DNA of 64,000 nt from Streptomyces sp. NBC_00457 (GCF_036014015.1 NZ_CP107905.1:558001-622000), one strand, 5' to 3'; numbered from the stretch's first letter, positions 8,918-17,671 are shown. A program made the numbers and translations. Notes: generated by a model from the sequence alone, not told the origin.

Positions 8918-9361
8918 TCAGTGCCTGGCCCGCGGTGCACGCAGGTGGGTCCGCTGGGCCAGTTCGTCCTCGTCGACCAGGGTGAGCATCGGCCGGCCGG
9001 GTTCACACAGCATGGTCACGGTGAACCGGGTCCGCGCATCCGTCAGAGCGTTGCCGTCCTGATAGTGGATCACGTCGCCGCCAGGCTCCCAGAAGGTCTC
9101 ACCGGCCCTCACCACACGCTCGGGTTCACCCTCGATTTCGAAGCGCACCGCGCCTTCGATCACGTATCCGAAGGCCGGTCCCGAGTGGCGGTGCGGAGGA
9201 GTGCCGGGGTCACCGGGCGGCCACTCGACGAAGATGGTCATGGCCGAAGCACCCTCGGGGATGAAGGGCGGCTTGGCATCCTGCAGCATCTTCGCCGCCG
9301 TCTTCCACACCTCGGATCGCGGTTGAACGCTGGTCCTGCCCTCTGAGTCCTTGTCCGACAC
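8918..9361 (-). CDS. cupin-domain protein
   Basis: A 147-residue single-domain cupin. The first metal motif reads PGTPPHRHSGPAFGYVIEG (H-x-H ... E) and the second runs through GETFWEPGGDVIHYQ with a late His, so a mononuclear metal site in a beta-barrel is expected. The substrate is unknown; dioxygenase, isomerase or sensor roles are all seen in such proteins. The GTG at 9361 has GGAGGT eight bases upstream. It is co-oriented with the small gene that follows and is driven by an ECF41-type promoter 85 bases upstream. It is divergent from the reductase at 9751, which has its own copy of the promoter. Confidence 0.82.
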   Translation of the reverse strand: MSDKDSEGRTSVQPRSEVWKTAAKMLQDAKPPFIPEGASAMTIFVEWPPGDPGTPPHRHSGPAFGYVIEGAVRFEIEGEPERVVRAGETFWEPGGDVIHYQDGNALTDARTRFTVTMLCEPGRPMLTLVDEDELAQRTHLRAPRARH

Positions 9362-9446
9362 TGTGCTGCACCTCCATGGGTCCGCCCTGGGACGGACGAA
9401 CGACGACCGCCGTGCATCCCGGGGTTCACACAACCGTTTGGAAGTG

Positions 9447-9475
9447 ATGACCGGGCACCCGGAGCTTCTGTGACA
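9447..9475 (-). promoter_or_regulatory. ECF41-type promoter of the cupin gene
   Basis: Minus strand: TGTCACA (9475-9469), 16 bases, GGTCAT (9452-9447). A plus-strand TGTCACA at 9477-9483 abuts it and makes a TGTGACA/TGTCACA inverted pair, but that copy has no matching -10. Confidence 0.75.
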
Positions 9476-9683
9476 GTGTCACAACAGTGGCATGACGCCT
9501 GCCGTAGTCAGTGGAGTGCTCTACTTCGCCTACTTCGCCCACTTCACAACCGCCACCCGTGAAAGCATTCCGCCGTTCCCGGACTAGATTTCCCCTCCGC
9601 TGCAGACGTGTCGATCACCGGAGAGCTTGTCGAATGACTTCCGCAGACTCGTGACACCGGCCAAGAAAAGGAATCGCGGCCCC

Positions 9684-9712
9684 TGTCACAGATAGGGCCA
9701 CTGTCCTGTCTC
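9684..9712 (+). promoter_or_regulatory. ECF41-type promoter of the NmrA-like reductase gene
   Basis: Plus strand: TGTCACA (9684-9690), 16 bases, TGTCTC (9707-9712), 38 bases before the ATG at 9751. Confidence 0.75.
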
Positions 9713-9750
9713 TTCTGGTGCAACTCGAAAATCTCCGAGAGGAATCCGTT

Positions 9751-10497
9751 ATGAAGGTCGTAGTCATCGGTGGAACCGGGCTCATCGGCTCGAAGCTGGT
9801 CGGCAAGCTCAACGAGCACGGGCACGAGGCGGTCGCGGCCGCCCCCAACACCGGCGTCAACACGTTGACGGGCGAGGGCCTGGCCGAGGTCCTCAAGGAC
9901 GCCTCGGTCGTGGTCGACGTGTCCAACTCCCCCTCCTTCGAGGACAACGCCGTCATGGACTTCTTCCGCACCTCCACAACCAACCTCCTCAAAGCGGAGA
10001 CCGAGGCCGGCGTGACCCACCACGTGGCGCTGTCCGTGGTCGGCACCGAGCGCCTCCAGGAGAGCGGCTACTTCCGCGCCAAGCAAACCCAGGAAGAGCT
10101 GATCAAAGCGTCCGGCATCCCCTACTCCATCGTCCACGCCACCCAGTTCTTCGAGTTCATGAAGGGGATCGCGGACATGTCGACCGACGGCGACACCGTC
10201 CGGCTGGCCCCCGTCAAGATCCAGCCCATCTACTCCGACGACGTGGCCGCCGCCGTCGGCCGCACCGCGGTCGGCACCCCGGTCAACGGGATGGTAGAGG
10301 TCGCGGGCCCCGACCAGTTCCAGCTCGACGAGCTCATCCGCAAGGCACTCACCACCAAGAACGACCCCCGCACGGTCATCACGGACCCCCACGCCCCGTA
10401 CTCCGGCGCCCAGGTGAAGGAGACCACACTCCTCCCAGGCCCAGACGCACAGATCGCCCAGACCAAGCTCACCGACTGGCTCGCCCAGCAGCGGTAA
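9751..10497 (+). CDS. NmrA/epimerase-type NAD(P)-binding reductase
   Basis: A 248-residue atypical short-chain dehydrogenase with an N-terminal Rossmann loop (VVIGGTGLIGSKLV). It lacks a clear YxxxK dyad, having YFRAKQTQEELIKASGIPYSIV in the place typical of NmrA/SDR-a5 proteins. It may be an NAD(P)H-dependent reductase or redox sensor. The ATG at 9751 follows GAGAGGAA; upstream residues in the frame are not conserved. Epimerase/NmrA-type proteins are among the classic neighbours and targets of ECF41 sigma factors (the COE set: carboxymuconolactone decarboxylase, oxidoreductase, epimerase), and this gene has an ECF41-type promoter. A strong hairpin separates it from the YceI gene downstream. 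Confidence 0.85.
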   Translation: MKVVVIGGTGLIGSKLVGKLNEHGHEAVAAAPNTGVNTLTGEGLAEVLKDASVVVDVSNSPSFEDNAVMDFFRTSTTNLLKAETEAGVTHHVALSVVGTERLQESGYFRAKQTQEELIKASGIPYSIVHATQFFEFMKGIADMSTDGDTVRLAPVKIQPIYSDDVAAAVGRTAVGTPVNGMVEVAGPDQFQLDELIRKALTTKNDPRTVITDPHAPYSGAQVKETTLLPGPDAQIAQTKLTDWLAQQR

Positions 10498-10498
10498 G

Positions 10499-10529
10499 CC
10501 CTGCCGGTGGCCCCTGCCCACCGGCAGGG
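10499..10529. terminator. hairpin between reductase and YceI genes
   Basis: A perfect 12-bp stem (10499-10510 with 10518-10529) and a 7-base loop lie immediately after the stop of the reductase. There is no U-tract, as usual for Streptomyces. It may terminate or attenuate readthrough into the YceI gene. Confidence 0.55.
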
Positions 10530-10579
10530 GCCACCCCTTCATCGCCTTACGAGTTCCCATCGCGAAGGAACGGTCCGCC

Positions 10580-11167
10580 ATGTCTCATCACACGGACATA
10601 ACAACTCCGAATGCCTCTCCCTATCAAGGGCTGACGGGCATCTACACCATTGACCCGGCCCATAGCACGATCGCGTTTTCCGTCCGGCATGCCATGATCA
10701 CCAACGTACGCGGGAAATTCACCGCATTCGAAGGAACGCTCAGGCTCGACGGGACCCGTCCCACGCGGTCCGAGGCCCAGGTCAGTGTCCAGACCGGCAG
10801 TCTCGACACGGGCATCGCGCAGCGGGACGCCCATGTCACCGGCCCGGACTTCCTCGACTCGGCGACATTCCCTCTCATGAGCTTTCAGTCGACCGGGATC
10901 GTGGAGGCCGGCGACGGCCGGTTCCTCATGGACGGCGGCCTTCGGATCAAGGACATCGAAGTGCCCCTTCACATCGATCTCGAGTTCGGCGGCGCAGGCG
11001 AGGACGCCAACGGGCAGAACCGTGTCGGCTTCGAGGGCACGGCCACCCTGAAGCGCTCCGACTGGGGGATCGACTGGAACTCGGCGCTGGCCACAGGCGG
11101 AGTGCTGATCAGCGACAAGGTGAAGCTGACCCTCGACATCTCTGCCGTACGACTGGACACGCAATAG
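10580..11167 (+). CDS. YceI-family lipocalin-like protein
   Basis: A 195-residue YceI-domain protein, a beta-barrel that in characterised members binds isoprenoid or polyisoprenoid ligands. The family signature is clear: GIYTIDPAHSTIAFSVRHAMITNVRGKF at the N-terminus, later DFLDSATFPLMSF, and LKRSDWGIDWN near the end. No signal peptide is visible, so it is cytoplasmic here. The start at 10580 follows GAAGGAAC. It lies 82 bases after the reductase gene, separated by a hairpin, and may be expressed from the same ECF41-type promoter. Confidence 0.88.
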   Translation: MSHHTDITTPNASPYQGLTGIYTIDPAHSTIAFSVRHAMITNVRGKFTAFEGTLRLDGTRPTRSEAQVSVQTGSLDTGIAQRDAHVTGPDFLDSATFPLMSFQSTGIVEAGDGRFLMDGGLRIKDIEVPLHIDLEFGGAGEDANGQNRVGFEGTATLKRSDWGIDWNSALATGGVLISDKVKLTLDISAVRLDTQ

Positions 11168-11229
11168 CCCGAGCAGCCGAGAAAGGGACCGCCACGTCAG
11201 CCACAGTTGAGTCGCTGACGGCCGAAGCC

Positions 11230-11337
11230 ATGGAACTCGGGACCCGCGTGAAGGTACTGCGCCGGGAAACGGGACCGGAGCACATCACGTACCTGGACCA
11301 GTACGGCCCGTACGGCAGCGGCATCCCACCAGTGTGA
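11230..11337 (+). other. possible small ORF or gene remnant after the YceI gene
   Basis: The frame reads MELGTRVKVLRRETGP... and ends PYGSGIPPV before TGA. The open frame extends upstream to a GAAAGGGACCGCC purine-rich site followed by ACG instead of ATG, as if a start codon had been mutated. Composition looks protein-like but I recognise no family. Confidence 0.25.
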
Positions 11338-11352
11338 GACAGTGTGGCCCGG

Positions 11353-12021
11353 TCAGAGACCGTCCACGAATGTGACGGTCTCGCGGAGTGGTGCCCGGCC
11401 CGTGCGCGTGTCAGCCGCCGTGGTGTCCTCGAACCCGATCGACATACCGCAGAAGAGTATGAGTTCACCCGGGGGTAACAGGACCTCCGAGACGGTCCTG
11501 TGGTACTTCGCCCATGCCATCTGCGGGCAACTGTGCAGCCCTTCGGCGCGGAGCAGCAGCATGACGGTCTGCACATACATACCGACGTCGGACCATTGGG
11601 CCAGACCCATGTCGCGGTCGATGTAGCAGAACAGGGCGGCGGGCGCGCCGAAGCACTGCCAGTTCGCGGAGGCGGCTCGCTGCCGGGCCTCGACGTCCTC
11701 TCGCGGAATGCCCAGCGCGCCGTAGCGTTGCTCGCCGAAGGCGGATCGGCGCTCGCGGTAGGGGGACTTCAGTGCGGCCGGGTACTGCTGGTACTCCGGC
11801 TCGTCCCAGGACTCGCCCGAGGCCAGGCGCTCACCGGCCCGCCGCTTGAGTTCGGCCAGGGGCCCGCCGGTCACCACGTAGGCGTGCCACGGCTGGAGAT
11901 TCGAGGCGGACGGCGCCCAGGACGCGGCGGACACCACGCGCTCCAGCGTCTCCCGCGGGACCTGCCGGTCGCTGAAACCACGCACGGCCCGCCGACTCCT
12001 GACGGCCTCATAGACGTCCAC
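11353..12021 (-). CDS. nitroreductase-family FMN oxidoreductase
   Basis: A 222-residue FMN-dependent NAD(P)H nitroreductase. The N-terminal VYEAVRSRRAVRGFSD motif supplies FMN-phosphate-binding Arg residues, followed by ASWAPSASNLQPWH and the C-terminal GMSIGFED segment. The GTG at 12021 is preferred over upstream TTG 12135: homology begins exactly there, AGGAGAGG lies upstream, and the longer start would place the putative MarR operator inside the coding region. It is divergent from the azoreductase gene, with a shared intergenic operator, and so belongs to a small MarR-controlled quinone/nitro-compound detoxification set. Confidence 0.86.
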   Translation of the reverse strand: MDVYEAVRSRRAVRGFSDRQVPRETLERVVSAASWAPSASNLQPWHAYVVTGGPLAELKRRAGERLASGESWDEPEYQQYPAALKSPYRERRSAFGEQRYGALGIPREDVEARQRAASANWQCFGAPAALFCYIDRDMGLAQWSDVGMYVQTVMLLLRAEGLHSCPQMAWAKYHRTVSEVLLPPGELILFCGMSIGFEDTTAADTRTGRAPLRETVTFVDGL

Positions 12022-12090
12022 GATCGCCTGCCTCTCCTTTGCGCTCGGCGTACTTGTGCTCGCCGCACCCGCCTTCGTTTCACTCGGGAT

Positions 12091-12113
12091 GGTATCATTC
12101 AATACCGTCTCGT
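12091..12113. promoter_or_regulatory. candidate MarR operator between nitroreductase and azoreductase genes
   Basis: GGTAT(6)ATACC inverted repeat (12091-12106) runs into ATACCGTCTCGT (12102-12113). A near-identical 12-mer, ATACGGTCTCGT, occurs in front of the marR gene at 13363-13374 (11 of 12 match). Confidence 0.5.
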
Positions 12114-12184
12114 CTTTAACTATCGTCGAGCGCAAGTTCCCAGCCCGTGGTCACGCCCGGGCACCGTCTCTTTGGAGAAAGCCC

Positions 12185-12871
12185 ATGGTCACGCTGCTGC
12201 ACATCGACTCGTCCGTGCTCCCCGGCGAGGGGTCCTCGTCCCGTTCGGTCGCGGCCGCCTTCCTCAAGGCATGGGAGGAGCAGCACCCTGAGGGCACGGT
12301 GATCCATCGCGACCTCGCGACCGACCCCGTACCGCACATCACCGCCAGCGCCTGGACCGCTGGTTTCACCCCGCCGTCAGCGCACACGCCGGAGCAGTCC
12401 GCTGCGTTCGCCGCGCGCCTGAAGCTCATTGAGGAACTGGAGCGGGCGGATGCCGTTCTGATCGGCGCCCCCATGCACAACTTCTCGATCCCATCGACCC
12501 TCAAGGCGTGGCTCGACAGCGTGCTCCTGCTAGGCCGCACCGCGGGCGAGAACCCCTCCGCGCAGGGCACCCCGGTCATCGTCGTCGCCAGCCGCGGTGG
12601 TTCGTACGCGCCGGGCACCCCGCGCGAGGGCTTCGAATTCGTACAGAACTATCTGGAGGCCGTTCTCAGGGACACCCTCAGCCTGGACCTCGACTTCATC
12701 GTCCCGGAACTGACCCTGGCACCGCGCAATCCGGCCATGAACGAGCTGATCCCCCTCTACGAGGCCTCACGTGAGCGCGCCTTCGAGGAGGCGACCACCA
12801 AGGCCAAGGAGCTCGCGGAGCGACTGCGACGCGTGCGTGGGGGCGCCTACTCCTCACCGTCGGTGGGATAG
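12185..12871 (+). CDS. azoR: FMN-dependent NADH-azoreductase/quinone reductase
   Basis: A 228-residue flavodoxin-fold reductase of the AzoR/NQO family. It has the phosphate-binding start LLHIDSSVLPGEGSSSRSVA, the PMHNFSIPSTLKAWLDSVLLLGRTA FMN/interface loop, and VVASRGGSY near residue 140. It should reduce azo compounds and quinones by two electrons with NADH and act as a cytoplasmic dimer. The ATG at 12185 follows TTTGGAGAAA. Its 3' end overlaps the convergent marR gene by 25 bases. Confidence 0.88.
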   Translation: MVTLLHIDSSVLPGEGSSSRSVAAAFLKAWEEQHPEGTVIHRDLATDPVPHITASAWTAGFTPPSAHTPEQSAAFAARLKLIEELERADAVLIGAPMHNFSIPSTLKAWLDSVLLLGRTAGENPSAQGTPVIVVASRGGSYAPGTPREGFEFVQNYLEAVLRDTLSLDLDFIVPELTLAPRNPAMNELIPLYEASRERAFEEATTKAKELAERLRRVRGGAYSSPSVG

Positions 12872-13332
12872 GCGAACCGGGTCAGCAGATCCGTCAGTTG
12901 CTCGGGCTCGCCGGGCGCCAGTTCGGTGACCAGGCGCTCGGCCAGCGGCTCCGCCGCCACATGGGCGGCATCGTAAAGCTCGACACCCTTGGGTGTGATC
13001 TCCACCGCCCGTACCCGCCGGTCCCCCGGGACGGCCTTGCGTACTGCAAGGCCCCTGCGCTCCAGGTCGTCCACGACGCGCATGATGCCCGCCTTGTCCG
13101 AACCCGTCGCCGCCACCAGGTCCCGCTGCACCGTGGGCCCTCGATCGACGAGCACGATGAGGACGGCGAAATGCCGCAGCTCGATACCGAGCGGCCGGAG
13201 GGCCTCCTCCATCACGGCAGCCGCTCGCCAGTGCGCCCGGCGCAGCAGCAGGCCGAGAGCGAAGGGCGAGGCGTCCCCGGGACGGTCGATCACAGGCGGG
13301 GGGACGGCACGGGGAGGGATTTCGGCTGCCAC
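12847..13332 (-). CDS. MarR-family transcriptional regulator
   Basis: A 161-residue winged-helix repressor: dimerisation helix (LLLRRAHWRAAAVMEEALRPLGIELRHFAVL), recognition region (QRDLVAATGSDKAGIMRVVDDLERRGLAVRK), wing with DRRVRAVEIT, and a C-terminal dimerisation helix. It probably senses aromatic or quinone compounds and represses the azoR and nitroreductase genes as well as itself, since a related 12-mer lies upstream of all three. The GTG at 13332 is chosen because family homology begins soon after; no strong ribosome-binding site is seen, so it may be leaderless. Confidence 0.82.
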   Translation of the reverse strand: MAAEIPPRAVPPPVIDRPGDASPFALGLLLRRAHWRAAAVMEEALRPLGIELRHFAVLIVLVDRGPTVQRDLVAATGSDKAGIMRVVDDLERRGLAVRKAVPGDRRVRAVEITPKGVELYDAAHVAAEPLAERLVTELAPGEPEQLTDLLTRFAYPTDGEE

Positions 13333-13362
13333 GAGGCCACAGTACAACCATCGATTCGTTCG

Positions 13363-13374
13363 ATACGGTCTCGT
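13363..13374. promoter_or_regulatory. candidate MarR operator upstream of marR
   Basis: ATACGGTCTCGT, flanked by TTCG repeats (TTCGTTCGATACGG and TCGTTCGAAACGG). One mismatch to the element at 12102-12113. Confidence 0.45.
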
Positions 13375-13414
13375 TCGAAACGGTGGCCACGACCCGGAGT
13401 AAGGAGGCAGCGGA

Positions 13415-16183
13415 TCAGGCGGATGTCGCCTCGCCCTGGAGCCGCATAGTGCGGATCTCCCTGCGGGAGGAGATGCCGAGCTTCGAGAACACCTTGCGGA
13501 GATGCCACTCGACCGTGTGCCGGCTGATGAACAACTGGGCGCCGATCTCGGGGTTCGTGAGCCCCTCCCCCGCGAGCCGGGCAATCTGCGCCTCCTGCGA
13601 GGTGAGGGCCGTGGGCGTCACGACGGTGTGGCTGCGGACCTTCGCCCCCGTGGCCTGCAACTCGCCGCGCGCGCGTTCGGCGAACGCCGCCGCCCCGATA
13701 CGGCTGAACATCTCGTGTGCGACCTCCAGTTGGGCGCGGGCGTCGACGCGGCGATTCTGACGGCTCAGCCACTCGCCGTACAAGAGCCGTGCGCGGGCCA
13801 GCTCCACGCGGACCCGGGTCCGGGCGAGCCGCTCGATCGCCTCACGGTAGAGCTGCTCCGCGGCGTCGGCCTTGCTCAGGAGCGCCCGCGAGCGCGCTTC
13901 GACACCCAGTGCCCAGTCTGTGCCACTGGCTCGTGTCGTCTCCGCGAGTTGCTCGAGCGCGTCGGTCGCCAGCTCTGGCGAGCCGCTACGTACGGCCGCC
14001 TCGACCAGCTCGACCAGGCCCCAGCGCGGCGCGCCGAACTCCTGCTGGTGTCTGGCTGCCTCTTGGGCCGCCGTCACTGCCTCCTCGTATTGGGCGAGGC
14101 CGTTGCAGAGCACCGCATGGTGGCAGTGTGCGACCGTGGCCCCGAGCCCCTGGCCACGCTGCTCGGACTCACTGATCGTGGCGTCGATCAGCGTGCGTGC
14201 CTCTCGCTCGCGGCCGCGCACGGCAGCCAGTGCGAGAGCGCCGAAGGGCGGCTGGTTGCTCCCGATCGCCGCACTCACCGTTGTGACCTCCTCGATCACC
14301 GACGCCGCCGTCGCCAGCTCGCCGGCGAAAACGTGCACGACGGCGGACGAGTCGAGGGCGAGCGGGAGCTCGCTGAGCGCGCCGGCCTCACGGGTGATCG
14401 TCACGTGACGGGCCGCGACCATGTGCCAGCGCTCGAGGTCCCACAGATCCGCCGCGATGACCCCGGCGAGCAAGAGCCAGCGCAGCGACTCCTGGACGGG
14501 GACCTCCTCGTCGCAGAACGCCGTGAGGACTCGCTCGATCATCGGCACCGATGCCGCGTAGCCGTCCGTGAGACGCACGGAAAGGGCATCCAGCAGCTTG
14601 TCGGTCGCGCGCAGCAGCTGCGGCTGCGGCGCTCCGCGCGCCGCCTCGCCCGCCTCCCGGTACCCCGGACTGCGAGCCGACTGGCCGGCGAATATCACCG
14701 CCGAGACCGCTTCCAAGTAGGTCTCGCGAGCGAGCGCCACGTCGAACTGCTCGAGTCGGCGAGCGGCGGCGAGCAGCAGCGGAGGGGCCTCCTTGCCCCG
14801 GCCCTGCGCGAACGCGATTCCGGCATGCATCGCGTCGATCCGTGCCCACCTGAGCTCGTCGGGCGGTCCGGCCTTCACGGTCGCGAGGAGAGCGGCCGCC
14901 GGCCCGAACGCCCCGGCCTGGAATTTCGCTTGTGCAGCTTCGAGTGCGCGCTGCGAGCGGCGGACGGGATCTCGCGTCAGTTCTGACGCCCGCTGGAGGA
15001 ACGCGGCCGCCGCCGCGACGCCGCCGCGTGCCTGGGCCCGGCCCGCGGAGCGCTCCAGTTCGGCAGCTACCGTCTCGTCGGGCCCCGAAGCCGCGTCGGC
15101 CAGATGCCAAGCCCGGCGATCGGGGTCGAGCTGGGCATCGGTGACGTCGGCCAGGGCCTTGTGCGCCTCTCGACGTTCGCGTGGGCCCGCCGCGCGATAG
15201 GCCGCCGAGCGCACCAGTGGGTGCCGGAACATCACCCCGGTGCCGAGTGTGATCAGGTCCGCCGCGCCATCGTGCGATACGGCGGCGTCGACATCGATCC
15301 CCAGGCGCCCGGCCGCACGCCTCAGCAGTGTCACATCGCCCAGCGGTTCCGCGGCGGCGGTGAACAGCAGACGTTGCGTCTCGGCCGGAAGCGACTGGAC
15401 CCGTCGGAGGAAGCCCTGCTCGATCTGGCTCGACAGCGGCCATGCGTCCGGACGCTCGAAGCCGCCGGCCATCTCCGCCGCGGTCGGCCCATGCGGCAGT
15501 TCGAGCAGGGCCAGCGGGTTGCCTCGTGACTCGGCGACTATGCGGTCGCGCACCCGATCGTCGAGCGGCCCGGTGACGATCGAGTCAAGGAGTGTCCGGG
15601 AGTCTCGCTTGGTCAGCCCCGTGACGGGCAGCTCGGGGAGGCTGCCCAGAGCGTTGCCGGCGCTGGGCTCACGGACGGCGAAGACGAGCACGACCGCTTC
15701 CGCGAGCAGCCGGCGGGCCACGAACTCCAAGGTCAGCGCCGACGCCTCGTCCAGCCACTGTGCGTCGTCGACTACGCAGACCAGCGGCTGATCGCCCCCG
15801 GCCTCCGCGATGAGGCTCAGAGTGGCCAGGCCCACGAGGAACCGGTCGGGCACGGCGCCGGCGCGCAGACCGAACGCCGTACCGAGCGCGTCGCGTTGCG
15901 GCTCGGGCAACTGGTCGAGACCGGTGAGCAGTGGAGCGCAGAGCTGGTGCAGGCCTGCGTAGGAGAGTTCCATCTCGGACTGGACGCCGGCCGCCCTGAT
16001 GGTGCGGCATCCGGTGGCGCCGTCGAGGAGATGCCTCAGCAGCTCGGTCTTCCCGATCCCTGCCTCACCGCGCAGGACCAGGACACCGCTGTGCCCGGCT
16101 CTGGCGCCTGCGAGGAGGTCGTCGAGGGCCTTGCACTCGTTCTGCCTGCCGAGGAGTCCGGCCCTTGAACCGCTCCTCGCCAT
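13415..16183 (-). CDS. LAL-type LuxR regulator with AAA ATPase domain
   Basis: A 922-residue large ATP-binding regulator of the LuxR family. Walker A GEAGIGKT is near residue 40; the Walker B-like CVVDDAQWLDE near 130; the middle is a long alpha-helical TPR-like region; the C-terminus is a LuxR helix-turn-helix (LTSQEAQIARLAGEGLTNPEIGAQLFISRHTVEWHLRKVF). It is a pathway-level activator of unknown target. The ATG at 16183 follows AAGGGAG; the start at 16210 is less likely. It is clearly paralogous to the gene at 25108-27879 and to the fragment at 27881-28156. Confidence 0.88.
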   Translation of the reverse strand: MARSGSRAGLLGRQNECKALDDLLAGARAGHSGVLVLRGEAGIGKTELLRHLLDGATGCRTIRAAGVQSEMELSYAGLHQLCAPLLTGLDQLPEPQRDALGTAFGLRAGAVPDRFLVGLATLSLIAEAGGDQPLVCVVDDAQWLDEASALTLEFVARRLLAEAVVLVFAVREPSAGNALGSLPELPVTGLTKRDSRTLLDSIVTGPLDDRVRDRIVAESRGNPLALLELPHGPTAAEMAGGFERPDAWPLSSQIEQGFLRRVQSLPAETQRLLFTAAAEPLGDVTLLRRAAGRLGIDVDAAVSHDGAADLITLGTGVMFRHPLVRSAAYRAAGPRERREAHKALADVTDAQLDPDRRAWHLADAASGPDETVAAELERSAGRAQARGGVAAAAAFLQRASELTRDPVRRSQRALEAAQAKFQAGAFGPAAALLATVKAGPPDELRWARIDAMHAGIAFAQGRGKEAPPLLLAAARRLEQFDVALARETYLEAVSAVIFAGQSARSPGYREAGEAARGAPQPQLLRATDKLLDALSVRLTDGYAASVPMIERVLTAFCDEEVPVQESLRWLLLAGVIAADLWDLERWHMVAARHVTITREAGALSELPLALDSSAVVHVFAGELATAASVIEEVTTVSAAIGSNQPPFGALALAAVRGREREARTLIDATISESEQRGQGLGATVAHCHHAVLCNGLAQYEEAVTAAQEAARHQQEFGAPRWGLVELVEAAVRSGSPELATDALEQLAETTRASGTDWALGVEARSRALLSKADAAEQLYREAIERLARTRVRVELARARLLYGEWLSRQNRRVDARAQLEVAHEMFSRIGAAAFAERARGELQATGAKVRSHTVVTPTALTSQEAQIARLAGEGLTNPEIGAQLFISRHTVEWHLRKVFSKLGISSRREIRTMRLQGEATSA

Positions 16184-16476
16184 GGCAACTCCCTTGTCAG
16201 GAACTTTCACTCGGTATGGTAATCCGACTCGGGATCACCGCGCCCTGGGTCGACCGGGACGCGTCGGCTTCCCCGCGGGCCGCACAGCAAAAACGCGGTC
16301 CCGCCCGCCTCGCGACACGACCGTTCAGAACGGTTGCGAGGCCTGGCCACTGATTCACCGCAAACGACCACGAAGTCTCCTACGGCTTTCCAAGGGCGCG
16401 ATCGGCCATCCCCGTGCTCCACATTGGATCTCGGCGGCCCTCACGCCGCTGCCCCAACGGAACAGAGGAGCCGGTC

Positions 16477-17190
16477 ATGGACACATACCTGGCCGAAGCC
16501 GGCGAAGGCCGGGAGATGACGGATACGACGACTGAGCCGACGATCGATGGCCTGGACTACGCGACGTCGGTGTTCGTCCGTGCCAGGCCCGGACTCCTCA
16601 AGATCGCCGGTGGAATCGTGGGGAACGTGAACGACGCCGAGGACGTCGTCCAGGAGACGTGGCTCCGGTGGCAGGGCGCAAGTCGTGGGGTCGTCTCGAA
16701 CCCACGGGCGTTGCTCAGGACGACGACCGTGCGGCTGGCCATCAATGTCGTCCAGTCCGCCTGGCGACGCCGCGAAACCTGCGCCACTCCCTGGCTCCCC
16801 GAATCGGTAGACACCCGCGCGACCCCGGAAGCGGCGGCCGAGCGGCAAGACACCGTCGAGCGGGCGGTTCTCCTGCTGATGGGGGCGCTGACGCCGAGAC
16901 AGCGTGCCGCGTTCGTCCTCCGGCAGGGTTTCGGCTACCCGTACTGCAGGATCTCCGAGCTCCTACGCCTGAGCGTCGCCAATACGAGGCAGCAGGTCAG
17001 CCGCGCCCAACAGCGACTCGCCGTGAACGATCACCCGCAGCCGGTGGACTCCGTCGCGTACCGCCGTCTCGTCCAGGCGTTCCTCGCGGCAGCCCGGTCC
17101 GGCGACCTCGTCCACCTGGAAAGGGCCCTCGTCGCGGACGCCGACCCCCATCCGTCCGAGGGCCGCCTCCGACTCGGCGCCCGCCGGTGA
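16477..17190 (+). CDS. ECF41-like sigma factor lacking the SnoaL extension
   Basis: A 237-residue ECF sigma factor. Sigma-2 covers residues 30-100 (DAEDVVQETWLRWQ). The linker motif, WLPEP in other ECF41 proteins, reads PWLPES at 105-110. Sigma-4 covers residues 128-182. The SnoaL-like extension normally continues for about 100 residues after AFLAAARSGDLVHLERALVADAD; here it stops after about 25, so DGGGK and NPDKL are absent. In characterised ECF41 factors the extension controls activity, so a shortened form could be deregulated; this is inference. The ATG at 16477 has GAGGAG seven bases upstream. No ECF41-type promoter precedes it. Confidence 0.8.
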   Translation: MDTYLAEAGEGREMTDTTTEPTIDGLDYATSVFVRARPGLLKIAGGIVGNVNDAEDVVQETWLRWQGASRGVVSNPRALLRTTTVRLAINVVQSAWRRRETCATPWLPESVDTRATPEAAAERQDTVERAVLLLMGALTPRQRAAFVLRQGFGYPYCRISELLRLSVANTRQQVSRAQQRLAVNDHPQPVDSVAYRRLVQAFLAAARSGDLVHLERALVADADPHPSEGRLRLGARR

Positions 17191-17256
17191 TGTCCTTGCG
17201 TCCTGGTACTCCTGGTACCCCAGCTCGGCGTACGGCATCCGGGGCTGCGCCTGCCC

Positions 17257-17547
17257 TCATGCCGCCGTGGTGATCGTGCCCTCGGCCCGGCGGGTCCCGT
17301 ACCGCCTCATCGCTCGGCGTTCACTCTCCGTCGTACCGCCCCAAACGCCTTCCACCTGGCCCACCTGCACGGCCCAGTCGAGGCACTGCTGCACGACAGC
17401 ACAACGGCCGCAGACGGCCTTGGCCGCGTCGACCTGTTCGAGCGTCAGACCGCCCGTTCCTATGGGGAAGAACAGATCGGGGTCGACGCGTAGACAAGCG
17501 GCCCGTTCGCGCCAATACGTCGCGTAATCTCCGCGTTCAGCAGCCAT
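17257..17547 (-). CDS. WhiB-like iron-sulphur regulator
   Basis: A 96-residue Wbl protein. Four cysteines expected to ligate a 4Fe-4S cluster are present: one in the RAACLRVDPDLFFP segment and three in AVCGRCAVVQQCLDWA (CxxC plus C). The GVWGGTTE turn and a basic C-terminus (RRAMRRYGTRRAEG) follow. Wbl proteins bind sigma factors or DNA and respond to redox or NO. The ATG at 17547 has GGAGG about ten bases upstream. An ECF41-type promoter lies 95 bases upstream, back-to-back with one driving the sigma gene at 17873. Confidence 0.93.
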   Translation of the reverse strand: MAAERGDYATYWRERAACLRVDPDLFFPIGTGGLTLEQVDAAKAVCGRCAVVQQCLDWAVQVGQVEGVWGGTTESERRAMRRYGTRRAEGTITTAA

Positions 17548-17642
17548 GGGAAACGAACCTCCACGGATCGTCGTTCGGCGGGAGGCCCCGGAATTCGATC
17601 ACGTTGCTCGCGTCTGTGCGAAGAGGCCGGGGGTCGTCTCAT

Positions 17643-17671
17643 CAGACCGTGCGACCGGCCCAGGTGTGACA
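17643..17671 (-). promoter_or_regulatory. ECF41-type promoter of the WhiB-like gene
   Basis: Minus strand: TGTCACA (17671-17665), 16 bases, GGTCTG (17648-17643). Confidence 0.72.

Noticed and set aside
9477-9505. Plus-strand TGTCACA abutting the cupin promoter
   Set aside because: At 16-base spacing the -10 position reads TGCCGT, which lacks GTC. The neighbouring reductase gene already has a perfect site at 9684.
11325-11350. GTGAGACA ... CCGGTCAG near the nitroreductase 3' end
   Set aside because: It resembles the ECF41-type elements, but spacing is about nine bases and it lies at a gene terminus.
15330-15360. TGTCACA inside the LuxR gene near 15.33 kb, and another on the minus strand near 21.43 kb inside the ATPase gene
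   Set aside because: Both are inside coding sequence and have no (G/T)GTC at the correct spacing.
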